Assembly: GCF_023078275.1 (NCBI RefSeq)
Contig: NC_062978.1
Coordinates: 5,408,585-5,472,584, forward strand
Direction of reading: 5' to 3'
Source of the DNA: Leguminivora glycinivorella
Taxonomy: Eukaryota > Arthropoda > Insecta > Lepidoptera > Tortricidae
DNA length: 64,000 nt
Shown here: one piece after another, positions 1 to 11,997 of the stretch
Layout of the letters: the number at the start of each line of letters is the position of its first letter
How positions within the stretch are numbered: position 1 is the stretch's first letter
The notes under the pieces: generated by a model
The model's input: the letters and a program-made list of their open reading frames with translations, nothing else
Databases searched by the model: none
Told to the model about the DNA's origin: nothing
Position numbers and translations under genes: made by a program

Positions 1-2168
1 AAGTACGCGTAAAAACCGCTGCGCATAGTAGTCGACCATCCAACGCGTACTTGCTCGTACGCCTATCACCCACTTGACGTCGCGCCAACACTTTATGGAA
101 AAAGCGGGTTTTCGACAACTAAGTACCAATAAGATTTTAGACATTCAAAAATCTTCAATAATACTCAACTGTTTCGGTCGCACTCGTTCAAAATTCAAAT
201 ATAGGATAGGATTGGTATGAGCGAGACGGTCAGGAGATTGATTGTCAACATGATATCTATCATAAACACCGGTCGAAATGGCCTCATTAAAATCTAAATT
301 TTAAATATATTGAAAGTAATATTACTAATCATTGACGTCACGCTCAAAATGAAAGAGATAGAAAATTTGACAGTATGGTACTCTTTTGCATGATTGTCAT
401 AATTCAAAATAAGAACGATGGTTTGCGTATATACTTTTCACTAATTAAATAATAGTAGATGGCACTACTAATCGAGGAATTCACTCGATCAGGGCTGAGT
501 AACGAAGGTGTTAATCGCATTAGTGGTTCAAGCGAAGGCACGGACACCTAATAATAGTTATTTGTTCTCAATACCAAAGACATATGTAACTCCGTATAGA
601 CGGATAAAGTCTAAGAAAAAAACGTACCTCAAAGCCCTAGAGAAAAAGGTACGGTGGCCTAGATGGCGTTACACCTTTGGGGAACGCTCGGCTATATGGC
701 GCTAAAATTTATGTATAATATTTGACATTTTAACACATATGAAGCTAACAATATGGGCCAAATTGTCAAAACTGATGTTCAAAAGTTTTAAGCTTGTGTC
801 GAGAGATGGCAGTCTATCGTCACTACTTTATAAAAAAAACTTGTATCTTCGTCTGTCAATGAAAAGAAAATTGTAGTAAGTATGTATGGAATGCATATAG
901 ACTTACTGCATTTTAAATTTGAGGAGCAGCGTGAGATACGAGATGTTTTCAAAGTAGTGACGCTATGCACTGTGATTACACATTTTACTTTGACAGTAAC
1001 TCTGTATAATACTCGATCCTCTTTGTCAATACAAACTAATCATTTTAAATTAGCGTCTACTTACGTTACGCTCCTTCCCAGTGTTGCCAAAAAATATTGA
1101 TAAATTACTTACCCTACACAATATCATGTTATCGTCTACCAAAACGTCTGCCGGTTATAACTCTAATAGGATCATCAAACTGAATAAGATATATGTTTTG
1201 ACAGCGGCGCGTTGAGCAACAGAACACCAGAATACCAGAAATAGGAAATCAAATTGTTTAAATGTTTCTATTTTGGTTAGGAACGGGCCATACTATCTGG
1301 TTTCAGCACGATTTCTAGAGTTCCGTAGCTCGAAATGAAATAGTAGAATCACTTTGTTGTCCTGTCCGTTCGGCCGTCTGTCTGTCATGAACCCTTTATC
1401 TCTGGGAAACGTGGATGACTGGATGTATTGAGCTGAAATTTAAACTCTGACTTAGTCCATTGCACTTGCATTGCACATAGATTAGATTAGATTAGATATA
1501 TTTATTTCACATGATTACAGTACAAATTACATTTATGTCAATTTATAAGAATCTATCTTGTGATCGTCAAAAAAGTAAAAGAAAATGGTATCAATATAAT
1601 TAAAATAAGTTAAATTTGCAAAATATGAAATGATCACCAAAAAAGGATCGTCAAGTAATATGAATAAAAATAAACACAACAATGTCAGAATAACAATAGG
1701 ATAGTGAGAATAATAAATTATACAGAATAAATTAATTAATTATTAATTATTATATAAAGAATTTCATACGTGAGAGCGAGAAGATGATATGTTTTTTCTC
1801 TCTCACACATATGATTGACAGTGACATGCCTAGACACATGCACAGGCGCCGCCTGGCGGGATAAAATGTCAGTGTGCCTCCTGATTGCGGAACCGTCGAT
1901 TGGAGAGTCCGACTCGCGCTTGTCCGGTTTTTTTGCTCCCGAAACGGGGGCGCAGCGTTACTGCATTCCTGACACAAAAGCGGGCTCATCAATACGTCTG
2001 TATGTTTACGAGATCGACGGAATTTGCCGACGGAAAAAGTTTAACGGATTAACTGATACATATGGTAGGCGTGTTCAGTGGCTACACGTAGATCTCAAAC
2101 ATCATAGTGTAATAATGGAAAAAATTGATCAATTACAATCCCCCTCCCCCCCCTAGTTTCCGTACAGG
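1..2168. other. gene-free flank
   Basis: No reading frame here has protein-like character or splice context. The sequence is AT-rich with small simple repeats, such as the TAGAT run near 1478-1500 and the AT-rich block at 1730-1755. About 967-1032 is a dispersed repeat that recurs at about 50568-50632. Nothing else could be assigned. Confidence 0.6.
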
Positions 2169-2170
2169 GT

Positions 2171-2330
2171 ACGTAGCCGAATGGCACAAACGCTCGATTC
2201 GCGTCGGAGAAATGCCATTCGGCTACGGCACCAGAGGGCCTCTAGCCAAGTGGCGAACGATACCACATACGCAACTCGCTCTGTCGCGCCAATGGGGAAG
2301 AGAGATGGAGAGGGATCACTAAGGGCCAGT
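2171..2330. repeat. GTAGCCGAATG-type foldback repeat
   Basis: A piece of a dispersed inverted-repeat element whose ends read GTAGCCGAATG and its complement CATTCGGCTAC, with a core containing the word TCGCGCCAAT. Related copies lie near 3178-3440, 11355-11480, 20771-20925, 27319-27465 and 58127-58268. The shared core (CTATCGCTCTT, GGCGCGACAGAGCC) makes the family easy to follow. MITE-like; superfamily not assigned. Confidence 0.6.
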
Positions 2331-2387
2331 TGCCGTCAACCACAGTTAACAGACACGTCAACGTCACGTAGCAGAAGTCTATATAGA

Positions 2388-2995
2388 AATTCCAGGGAGC
2401 GTACTTTTCATGCCGATGACATTAATCTGACGTCACGCTCCGTATAGGGTGATCCCAAATAGTTTTATTGTAAATTATTAATCATTAGTCGTCAATCATT
2501 TTAATCGTGTACAAATTACTTCAAATACAGTAGTCCATTTACATGTGGCATAAATAATACCTACTTGAAATGTGAAACGTGAATAAAATTATTTGTATGT
2601 ATGTATGTATAAGCTTTATTGTACATAAAGGAAACAAAAGAGACACAGTTACAGAGTCAGTAATATACAATGTAGGCGGACTTATCCCTTAATGGGATCT
2701 CTTCCAGTAAACCTTTGTTATTATTATTTTTTTATTTTTTTTTATTTGATTTGTTTTTATACATAAATTTAATTAAATAGTATTTATTAACAACACATTA
2801 CAATAAATACGTAGAATAGAGAATTTCTCTCTAACGTAAAGCACACCATCCTTCTTGCATTCATTACCATACAAAGAAATTCATAAGTCAATGATTAATA
2901 ATTTACAATAAAACAATTTGTGATCACGCTATATGGAGCGTGACGTCAAATTGATGTCATCGGCACGAAAAGTACGCTCCCTGGAAATTACCATA
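2388..2995. mobile_element. foldback element with ~100-bp arms
   Basis: The left arm (about 2388-2494) and right arm (about 2893-2995) are imperfect reverse complements. Both include CCAGGGAGCGTACTTTTC, GATGACATTAAT/ATTGATGTCATC, and a match around TTATTGTAAATTATTAATCATT. The 400-bp interior holds an unrelated LINE 3' end. This looks like a non-autonomous DNA element invaded by a retroelement. Confidence 0.65.
2588..2715 (-). mobile_element. truncated LINE 3' end
   Basis: Read on the minus strand, the segment ends in AATAAAGCTTATACATACAT, a typical LINE 3' terminus with polyadenylation signal and short tandem tail. Upstream it has GGGATAAGTCCGCC. Only the 3' end is present, as expected for 5'-truncated retroposition, and it sits inside the foldback element at 2388-2995. 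Confidence 0.6.
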
Positions 2996-3177
2996 CAAAT
3001 AATTTAACGAACGCTAAATTCGGTAACAGACGATTTGGTGCACACCTATGCGTTACACGAGATCGTTTTGTAACTTGTCTATGCAGATGCACCTTGGGAG
3101 TTACAAGTCGCTCACTCTTTGTGGCGAACGACACACAACTCTCTCTCTATCGCTCTTTCATATTAGTGCGACACAAA

Positions 3178-3440
3178 CAGTGTACGTAGCCAAATGCACA
3201 AACGCTCACGATAATATCCTAATAATACCTCGTAATAATACCTCTGTTTCTGTAAACTGTAGGTATATAAATTTGTTGTACACAATAAAGTGATTACTAC
3301 TACTACTACTACATATCTGTTTCGTAGCTATCTATCTCTATCGCTCTTGCATATTGGCGCGACAGAGCCAGATTGCATTTCTGTCGGCGTCTGCCGTCGG
3401 CGATTGCCATTCGGCTACGCCGGCAGTGGCTTATCGTTCG
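3178..3440. repeat. GTAGCCGAATG-type MITE split by a retroposed 3' end
   Basis: A copy of the GTAGCCGAATG family with both ends visible (GTACGTAGCCAAATG and CATTCGGCTACG). It is interrupted at about 3210-3316 by a short sequence ending CAATAAAGTGATTACTACTA, a polyadenylation signal followed by a TAC tail, which looks like a 5'-truncated retrotransposon end. Confidence 0.6.
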
Positions 3441-4000
3441 CCACGCATTAGCGACTGGCCATTTGTCTACGCGCCGCGTTTAGTATGCCTGTGCCAACAT
3501 CTCAGCGATCGTTTATTCTGAAAATATGGAGATCACCCAATAAATTTACCTATGAAAATGATACGTCGCGGTTCGCTCCAGCGTCAAGATCGTATGTTTT
3601 TACGGCAGTTGTCCTCGTGATTGGTTATTTTTAACCCCCGACGCAAAAACGACGGGGTGTTATAAGTAGGCTTGGGACTTTTGGATGCTCGCTATGGTTC
3701 TGGCATCCGCAGAGTCGCCATTATGTTAAAACATTTTTTTCGAAGTCAAAGTCAAAGCCTGGAAATAAAACATGTTAGATGTCATGATCTATACGTATAC
3801 CTATAACAATATGCAATTAATTTCATCACAAATCTATTACACACACGTGTCGAAGTTCACAGTTGACGCGATATGCATAATATAATACTATATACGTACC
3901 TACGATTTACTTTACTATGCATCCTCTTTGATACTTGTGTTTTGTTTGACAGACTACTGACATCTATTTCAAATAAAAATAAAAACACTTGAGTAATAGT

Positions 4001-4312
4001 TATTTGTTATACAAGGGGCCAAAGTTGTATTTACATTTGTACCCGAGTGTAACACAAAACTTTTCCCCTCACTATAGCGAGGAAACTACAACGCAAAAAA
4101 TGCGTTTATCACTGCTTCCAGTAGTTCCACAGGTGGTAAATCATCTTTATTACTAGATTCACCTACTTTTATCAATTTTAAAGCAGTTAATTTGACTTTA
4201 TTCAAGGTCAAATTACTTTACCCACTAGTGGATAAAATGCGTTTTTACCCGCTGGTATTAAAGGACAAAACACGTGTTTCCGAGCTAGTGAGGGGAAAAA
4301 TAAATTGTCGGT
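4001..4312. repeat. dispersed repeat inside the hAT element
   Basis: A segment from ATAGTTATTTGTTATACAAG to GTGAGGGGAAAAA, with CTCACTATAGCGAGGAAAC inside, recurs almost unchanged at about 57400-57722. Its ends contain CCCCTCACTA and TAGTGAGGGG, so it has an inverted-repeat character of its own. It probably inserted into the older hAT copy. Confidence 0.6.
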
Positions 4313-4355
4313 TCAGATGAAATATCGTTTACGCAATTTGTAACAAAATTTTAAA

Positions 4356-4628
4356 ATGAATAATTTTACGACTTGCGAAATTAAATCCTGGTTAGAGCCG
4401 TATCAGGAATTAAAATATGATGAAGAAAAGTCTAGTATATTTTGCTCTTTATGTGATGTTCATTTCAAAGCCGGAAAAAAAGTATTTATTGCTAACCATA
4501 TTAAAAGTGTATCCCATCAAAAAAACTGTGGTGAATATAGCTTGTTGTTAGATTGGATAGAGATATTGTTGTTAGATATTTTATTTCCAGGCTTTGACTT
4601 TGACTTCGAAAAATTTTTTTTAACATAA
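4356..4628 (+). CDS. transposon-encoded zinc-finger ORF (hAT transposase N-terminal-like)
   Basis: A 90-aa open frame wholly inside the hAT element. Residues 30-54 hold a C-x2-C-x14-H-x5-H pattern (C30, C33, H48, H54) followed by QKN. This matches the N-terminal DNA-binding finger of hAT transposases and of the domesticated protein CGGBP1. The last ~15 residues are read from the right terminal inverted repeat, so the frame is a truncated transposase. No DDE core with RNase-H fold is present. It may be a leading exon of a once larger gene or a stand-alone remnant. Expression cannot be judged from sequence. Confidence 0.55.
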   Translation: MNNFTTCEIKSWLEPYQELKYDEEKSSIFCSLCDVHFKAGKKVFIANHIKSVSHQKNCGEYSLLLDWIEILLLDILFPGFDFDFEKFFLT

Positions 4629-5586
4629 TGGCGACTCTGCGGATGCCAGAACCATAGCGAGCATCCAAAAGTCCCAAGCCTAGTTATAAGTTTGACCTGT
4701 CTGTCTGTCTGTCCGTCTATCTGTCTGTCTGTTTGTCTGTCTGTCTGTGTGTGTGTGTCTGTCTGTGGCATCGTAGCTCCCGAACGGATGAACCGATTTA
4801 GATTTCGTTTTTTTGTCTGAAAGCTGAGTTAGTCGGGAGTGTTAGCCATGTTTCATGAAAATCGGTCTACTATGTCGCAGTCGGGGGTTTTTTCAAAATT
4901 TTAATTTTGTGGTTAGGTTATTATATATATCTATTATTTACACTATACTTCGGATAGGTAGCAAAACAATGTCTTTGAAATAAAATTGATCGAGATTGAT
5001 TTAACCTAGCTCCTCCTCATAAATTATACCTCTTAGGCAGATTTTGAAATCTATGGAAAAAAAGATGGACATCACAGCCTTACGACGTTAACACTGCAAT
5101 AATTATAAACAAATGTATTTTCATCGGCCTTATATTTAAGTATAATATAAATTAATAATCTCCCATCACAAAGATAAATCATAAATGAGAGCCAAGTTCA
5201 ATATTAAGTAAATATGTCATATGCGTCGTTGTCATCCAATTGTCATCACAATTATTTGAATTTGCTACTTTTTTATTAAAGAATCTTTTGTCAACTCAAT
5301 TATACTTTTATTAAATTACAAATCATACAATATTAAAACTTGTACGTAAGAACGAACACATCAAAGCTCGAACTTTAATTACCTGATTGTTAAAAAAAAA
5401 ACACTGTAAAAACTATTTCCTCCACAGAAATTGGCACTCATGATCTCATTTTTTGTCGACGAAGTAAACAACTACGTATACCTACTTATATTTATACTGA
5501 AGTTAGCTAAAATTTCACATTATGTATTTTAATGTTTATGTATTTTTGATGGAATATATACAAACATGCTCAGACACACCCATTTC

Positions 5587-5808
5587 TAACCCCCGGCGCA
5601 AAAACGACGGCCTGTCTGTCTGTCTGTTCGTCTGTCTGTCTGTGTGTGTGTCTCTCTGTGGTATCGTAGCTCCCGAGCGGATGAACCGATTTAGGTTTAG
5701 TTTTTTTTTAGAGTGAGTTAATCGGGAGTGTTCTTAGCCATGTTTCATGAAAATCAGTCTTACGATGTCGCGGTCGGGGGATTTTTTAAATTTTAATTTT
5801 GTGGTTAT
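5587..5808 (+). repeat. CGCAAAAACGACG dispersed repeat
   Basis: An uninterrupted relative of the repeat at 3632-4912. It contains the TGTC microsatellite, CGGATGAACCGATTTAGG and the TTTTAATTTTGTGGTTA end. Confidence 0.75.
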
Positions 5809-6592
5809 ATCAGTAGAAAAAGGCGACATGTTCTGTGAAAATTCAACACAAATCGATCACATACATAATTTAGAATGTTTATAGCGATAGGTAATATAGA
5901 ATTTTGTTTTTAATCAAATAACAAAATTCAATATTTAGTAGATGTTCGATGATGTGACCACAGAGTACCGCTACATCACGCGATTGTGATGTGATACCGC
6001 AGGTTGGTCACAAAGTTACAATTCTCCCATCCATACACAATGTAGGTACCTACAACTACATTCATTGTAAAGAATTGACAACAGACTTTCCACTAGGTGC
6101 GTACATCTAAAAGCGGTGTATGAAATTTTGATATGGCGTGGGAGTGAGACTACCCACGGCGGCGAGTGAGTAATGCCGGCCAGAGAGACCGCTGACTAAC
6201 CCGTCGCGTTTTCATGTTATTTTAGCCCCGGCCCACGCGTATCCATGAAGAGCTACCACACCTGCGGCCAGACTCGTAAACACCTGAATGTTATTCAATA
6301 CCGAACAGATTTTTGTTATAAAATGCCAATCGATTGTTATCATAACGTCCTAGGGAAGCAACTCATAAGTATTTGATCAAATTTTTGAACGCCAAAATTT
6401 CCGGTGTAACCCAATCTTAACACGTGTCTAGTTTTATATTACAAAGCAAGTCGACGCAGAATTGATAAACTACATTTATCCACAGTTCGAACAAATTTCA
6501 CGTTATTTATAATATTTAGAATCATAAGTAAATGAGGACATTCATATTTGCTAACATTTCATAAGAACAATAATTTAAGATCACATTCACAT

Positions 6593-6655
6593 CCACTGAT
6601 TTCTTGGAACTTATAACTTATAATACTATGTACATAAGTTCCAAGAAATCAGTGG
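6593..6655. repeat. short perfect hairpin
   Basis: CCACTGATTTCTTGGAACTT at 6593 is mirrored by AAGTTCCAAGAAATCAGTGG ending at 6655, with about 20 bp between the arms. Confidence 0.7.
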
Positions 6656-6746
6656 TATCGGCCGAAATCGAAGAAGGAAGTTCTACGACCACTGCTTCTT
6701 TGTTTACCCGTTTGACAGATAATTCTAATCTCAAAAGAAACGAAGA

Positions 6747-6884
6747 TAGCGCGTTTTCACATTATCCGATCCGATATCGGATGTAGGACCGATATCCCAT
6801 ACATTTAAGTCACCATCTTTAATTTTTGCCTTTGAAATACTTCCGACATCCGATATCGGATCGGATAGTGTGAAAACGCACTAA
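6747..6884. mobile_element. GATATCGG MITE, copy 1
   Basis: Terminal inverted repeats GCGTTTTCACATTATCCGAT plus CCGATATCGGATGT face each other around about 60 bp. Further copies: 10672-10814, 28722-28860, 51887-52276 and 57822-57956. No transposase is encoded. Ends read TTAGTGCG or close variants. Confidence 0.8.
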
Positions 6885-6889
6885 CACCT

Positions 6890-8990
6890 ACTGTAAAACC
6901 CCATCTCTTTGCCTAGGATATCTATCTTCGCCTGGCTTTCGAACTAGGTACTAACTTTTAGTGCAGGTTCCGCCAAAACATACTAATTATAATTTTAAAT
7001 TTAGTAAATTTTTCAGAACCTGCGCTAAAAACTAGGCTGTAATATAGACTTTAGCCGGTCGAAAATCGGTGGGTAATCTAGTCGAAGAGACGGGATTTTA
7101 CGCTAAGTATTAACGCTCTGTGTAGAACCAATGACACACAACACAATCCCAAAAGTTGTTGAAATCATTAAAACTTCTTGAGTTCTCAACCACACCAATT
7201 TTCCGGTTAATTAGTTTGTTTTTCGCCCGTTACCAGCTATATTTTTACAAAACAACGAAAGTATAACGTATGTGTTTAATTATCATTATGACTGTAGGTG
7301 ACTGTCTCTCCGAACAGGTGGTTACAAAGAAACGAGATCAAGATATGGACTAGTTTGAAAGGGTGCCAGGGAAAATGTAAGAAAGAAAGACGTTTTTCGG
7401 AGAGCGTTTCACTGCCATAAAATTAATGTTGTGTTATAAAGTTCGGTACAGAAATAGCGATGCTCTCAAGAGTTGCGTTGGTTAGTATACTCCTGCGGGA
7501 AGAGTGATGTCGGCCGAAATAAGTTTTTTATTGAAAATGTTAACTTCGCTATCAACTTATTAAATGAGCATTATGTGAACAGGATATTAAATCTCTTTAA
7601 ATTTCATTAGAGTATCAATATTTTATAAACCTTTAATCAATTATTATTTCAGATTGTACATATACCTATCTAAGACCTACTCATTCGACGGTTGTCTTAG
7701 GAAAGTACCTAAGACCCACGTAATTATTTTTTGGGTTTCATACAACATCAAAATTTTCAAAAGGGTTACTTATTCATTATTGACTTTGTAAAAAAATTAC
7801 GAAACTTGGCGTATTTTTTACGTGTAATAAAATAAGGCTCAAATACCCCATAAAAAAATCAAAGAAGTTTCTTTAGAGCAATATTGTATTGTACATAGTA
7901 CCTAATATAATAGCAATAATAAACCAATTAACAAAATACTTTTCTAAAATGTTACGCTTGTTTTACCCATAATAAATCGTGTTTTGATTATTGAATGCTG
8001 GAGTTCCAGTAATGGACACACAAGGCCTTTCTACCTTCAAATGAAGTCATTGTTTGTCATTCGAAGCTAGTTGTTCAGATTGCACCATACAAAATCGAAA
8101 TCAGGTGCAACATATGGTGCCAATGTTTACGATGATCTAAGGGCCCATAAAAGGGTGTACAGAGATTTTAGAGCCTTATAAGGAGAGCAGTCTTACCTTT
8201 TGAGGTTTATTGAGGCTTAGTAATGTCACTTCTCTCGGGACCGACTATGTTATATGTATACGTATAGGTACTTTTATGAAATGAGATGAATGAAATTAAA
8301 AAAGTTTATTGATGGTGTGATCCCATAGATTTATTAGTAACATAAAAACTATTTATAGGTACTAAGACCTTTATCTTATTGAGTTTTATAACTTACGTGC
8401 CTACTTCTTAAGACATTTTAAATATAGGTAAACAAGATATCGAGACAGTTGATTCCGTTCCTATGCTAGACGATTCGAAAACAGTCCTACAGATTCAGAT
8501 TTTTTATTGATAAAATATGATCCATAAAATGACCGTAGATAAAATAGGCCGCGTACTCGTGACTTGCTAGCAGTTCCCAAAGCGCGCACTGTAGCGTACA
8601 GGAACTCACACTTAGTTCGCGTTTTAAAGTACCTTAATGCGCTTCTCAAATCAGCACCTGACTGTGACGTTTTTGCCAGTAGATGGAAGGTCTTATGTGA
8701 TGAATGTCTGAGGTTATGCGAAGCGATGGATGATCGGGTGTCTTCAGTTAGTTATTAAGTTTATTATGTTAACGTTATTACACTAAGTATTAACAATATA
8801 GTATGATGTTTTATGCATTGCACAGTGCCTTAGTGTCTCACTGTAATACTGTGTAATTTGTTTTGAAAAAAAAAAAAGATATTTTACACGTCATTTTTTA
8901 CGCACATACGATACGATACTAATCAGTTGTTATGTTACGAAGATACCTACCTGACAGTAATGACCTTGTGATCTTATTGCCTTCTCAAAG
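6890..8990. other. gene-free stretch
   Basis: No supported gene. A short frame at 8564-8758 (+) ends in a somewhat protein-like stretch (CDECLRLCEAMDDRVSSVSY) behind a possible acceptor at about 8651-8654. With no partner exons or recognisable domain I do not call it. Confidence 0.5.
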
Positions 8991-9000
8991 CCACATTGTT

Positions 9001-9672
9001 TTTAGGGTTCCGTAGTCAACTAGGAACCCTTATAGTTTCGCCATGTCTGTCTGTCCGTCCGTCCGTCCGTCCGTCCGTCCGTCCGTCCGTCCGTCCGTCC
9101 GTCCGCGGATAATCTCAGTAACCATTAGCACTAGAAATCTGAAATTTGGTACCAATATGTATATCAATCACGCCAACAAAGTTCAAAAATAAAAAATGGA
9201 AAAAAACACAGCAAAAGGGAATGTTTTATTAACGGCATGTACCCCCATAGGTTACGGTGACCGCTTTCCATCAGGCGGACCGTATGCTTGTTTGCCACCG
9301 ACGTAGTATAAAAAAAAAACCCCCCCTACATGTAAAGTGGGGGCTGATATTTTTTTTCATGCCAACCCCAACGTGTGATATATTGTTGGATAGGTATTTA
9401 AAAATAAATAAGGGTTTACTAAGATCGTTTTTTGATAATATTAATATTTTCGGAAATAATCGCTTCTAAAGGAAAAAAAAGTGCGTCCCCCCCCTCTAAC
9501 TTTTGAACCATAATTATGTTTAAAAAATATGAAAAAAATCACAAAAGTAGAACTTTATAAAGACTTTCTAGGAAAATTGTTTTGAACTTGATAGTTTTTG
9601 AGAAAAATACGGAAAACTACGGAACCCTACACTGAGCGTGGCCCGACACGCTCTTGGCCGGTTTTTTTTATT
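9001..9672 (+). repeat. GGGTTCCGTAGTCAAC dispersed element, copy 1
   Basis: Begins AGGGTTCCGTAGTCAACTAG, carries a long TCCG microsatellite (about 9053-9104), and ends GTGGCCCGACACGCTCTTGG CCGGTTTTTTT. Other copies: 58404-60425 (+, nested insertions) and 61381-61948 (-). At about 9235-9320 this copy alone has an extra piece containing CATCAGGCGGACCGTATGC and an A-run, a short retroposed fragment also present at 31745-31835. Confidence 0.8.
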
Positions 9673-10671
9673 TAACAAAAAAGACAATGTACACAAGCAT
9701 ATTATTAAAGTTTCGCCAAACTGTAAAACAGTTTGTTGGCGATGCGCTCCATCTTATCTAAAAATAACAATCTACCTACTAGATACACACATATAATTAA
9801 TAAAATTTTAATGAATGTTTAGTATGGGACAGCCCAACCCAAAGATTTGACCTAGATTGTAAATAAAAGACGAAAAAATAAACATGCCGTAAACTATTGT
9901 CACCTTGGTTATGCCGTCAGGATTCTCATTTTCGTAAACAAGATCGACAATATCGACATGCTACGAGTACGAATGAGTGTGTGGTCCAAAATTTCTGAAG
10001 AATGGCTTCTGGCAGTAAGTTCACCTCTATACAATTTTAACTTTACAATAAAGTTGAATAAATTACATAGTTAAGCTCTAATATTGTACAGATATTCGGA
10101 ACGTCAAATTTTAAGCACAATGTAGATTGAGTACGAGAATAAATATAGGTACCTACCTACCTATAAAACATATCGGTGCACCTATTTTTAGAAAAAATAT
10201 TAATAAGCCGACAGGTGTTCGCTGGCAGCGCATGTAGTGATATGAAACCGTGGTCTAATTGTCAACATAATAAAGAATAATTTTGTTGTTTATTCCTGGC
10301 CGGGTGACTTACGCCGCTGACCGCATAGCAGACTAGGAGACTGGCCCATCTGTCGCCACCTATAGTTCAGACGTCACACCGTTTGTCATTTTAGCTCCAT
10401 TCGTATGGACAACACTTGCTTGCCAAATTAATGACTCAAAGTTCCTTGTTTATTTTTGTTGTTGTACTGATTTTGGAATGTAACCTCATATGGCAACTGC
10501 CCGCAAGTTTATTTATTTTAGGTTGTGACATTCGTTTTCAGATGTGTGTTATTATTGATAGTGTGAATCACAGGTGAGACAAAGTTACCTGCGTTTAAAA
10601 ATTGCAAGGCCAGTGGCGCGTTGACAGTTGAGATGCTCGAAGTTCTTGTATGCGATGTTTAGAAATCCCGG

Positions 10672-10814
10672 CTAAGTGCGCTTTCACATTATCCTATCCG
10701 ATATCGGATGTAGGACCGATATCCCATACATTGAAACCGCCATCTTTGATTTTTGCCTTTGAAATCCTTCCGACATCCGATATCGGATCGGATAATGTCA
10801 AAAAAACGCACTAA
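10672..10814. mobile_element. GATATCGG MITE, copy 2
   Basis: Same inverted termini as 6747-6884 with slight decay (CTTTCACATTATCCTATCC at the left, GTCAAAAAAACGCACTAA at the right). Confidence 0.8.
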
Positions 10815-11354
10815 GGGCTGATTTAGACGGTATGAGATCTCGTATGCAAGTTTTATTAGTCATTAAAACGTGGCATTTGAACTGACAAGGATTTAAGAAA
10901 TATTTAATGAAAATTATTATATTTACTATTGATGTTTGAATGAGGTACTGTCAACCAATTTGAATCCTAGGCCACTCTAGAACCCTGTCTTATTGACAGC
11001 ATGCTGTATTTGTCATTGAAGTCACTTCGGCCTTTACTGTGAAAGGGTTTTACAGTGGCCTAGGATTCAAATTGTTGCACTGTACGTACATACCTAGAAC
11101 CATAAATCAGCGACAGACGTCGTCTTTAAAAAACACAAATTGCCGACTGAATTGGATGTCATCAATCCACAATGCAAATGTATTTCAAAATCGGCTCAAA
11201 TATGTATCTGCTATACTTATTGTTAGCTTCTCATAAAACCACGCTACAGTTAGGGTGTAAACAAGTAGCCAAACAGTCACGCTCCGTAGCTTCGTAGACA
11301 CAGACAGAGATGACAATAATACGCTACGGAAACGGAACGTGACAGATCGGCTAC

Positions 11355-11480
11355 TTTGCCTACGCATCTAGGCCCTGTACCCGAATGGCATTTCTGCGAC
11401 GCGAAACGCCACCGAAACGCCGCAGAAATGTAGTCTGGCTCTGTCGCGCCAATACGCAAGAGCGATAGAGATAGATCTTC
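11355..11480. repeat. GTAGCCGAATG-type repeat, decayed copy
   Basis: Contains the family core TCTGGCTCTGTCGCGCCAAT followed by AGAGCGATAGAGATAG. Ends are diverged. Confidence 0.55.
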
Positions 11481-11494
11481 GCATTTTCGGAGCT

Positions 11495-11821
11495 GTGATG
11501 GAGGATGAGAGATGGAGAACGCGTTATAATCATGAGCTATATCAAATGTACAATGAGCCTAACGTCATTAAGACCATAAAAATCGGACGCCTGCGATGGG
11601 CAGGACACGTGATTAGAGTGGACGAGGCCAGAGTACCCAAACGCCTTTTAGATGGCCGACCGGAGGGCAGCAGAGGTAGAGGCAAGCCCAAGCTCAGATG
11701 GTTAGACGGCGTATACCAGGACATCAGGACCCTAGGAGTGAAAAGTTGGAGAAGGAAGGCCACAAATAGATCGGACTGGAGAGACCTGCTTGACCAGGCT
11801 AAGGCCCACCCGCGGCTGTAA
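11495..11821 (+). mobile_element. RTE-type non-LTR retrotransposon, 3' end
   Basis: A 108-aa frame carries the C-terminal signature of RTE-like reverse transcriptases: LRWAGHVIR, then GRGKPKLRWLDG and DWRDLLDQAKAH. It is followed by a TGATGATGATGAG tail, as RTE 3' termini have. Endonuclease and catalytic RT domains are absent, so this is a 5'-truncated dead copy, not a host gene. Confidence 0.8.
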
Positions 11822-11997
11822 TGCCTCAGATGATGATGAGTTGAAGGGTATTATTACAAAACTTTCTCATTTGTCGTACTACACATTTATAGATGTTTTA
11901 TTCTAGGAAACTTCAAATTGTCGATTTTATCGTGGCACATCACATACGTCCATAATTAAGCTATAACCATTGGCTTAAATCCTATATTAGAGTACCA

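Larger units (their letters stand above)
3667..4682. mobile_element. hAT-superfamily element with ~100-bp TIRs and 8-bp TSD
   Basis: The element starts TAGGCTTGGGAC and ends GTCCCAAGCCTA. The inverted match extends for about 100 bp (through GGCATCCGCAGAGTCGCC and AGTCAAAGTCAAAGCC). It is flanked by the exact 8-bp duplication GTTATAAG at 3659-3666 and 4683-4690. An 8-bp TSD with a TAG-type terminus is the hAT signature. It carries a zinc-finger ORF near its right end and a separate dispersed repeat (about 4001-4312) in the middle. Confidence 0.85.
3632..4912 (+). repeat. CCCCCGACGCAAAAACGACG dispersed repeat, split by a hAT element
   Basis: A dispersed repeat beginning CCCCCGACGCAAAAACGACG and running through a TGTC/TGTCTG microsatellite (about 4699-4762) to GTTTCATGAAAATCGG and TTTTAATTTTGTGGTTA. 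It is broken at 3666/4683 by the hAT element. Uninterrupted copies lie at about 5587-5808 and 50763-50965, which confirms the break point. Confidence 0.75.

Noticed and set aside
8564..8758. Terminal exon of an unknown gene
   Set aside because: The frame has a plausible protein-like end but no recognisable domain, partner exons or clear polyadenylation signal.
11495..11821. 108-aa ORF as a host gene
   Set aside because: Its motifs and TGATGATGATGA tail identify it as the C-terminus of an RTE retrotransposon.
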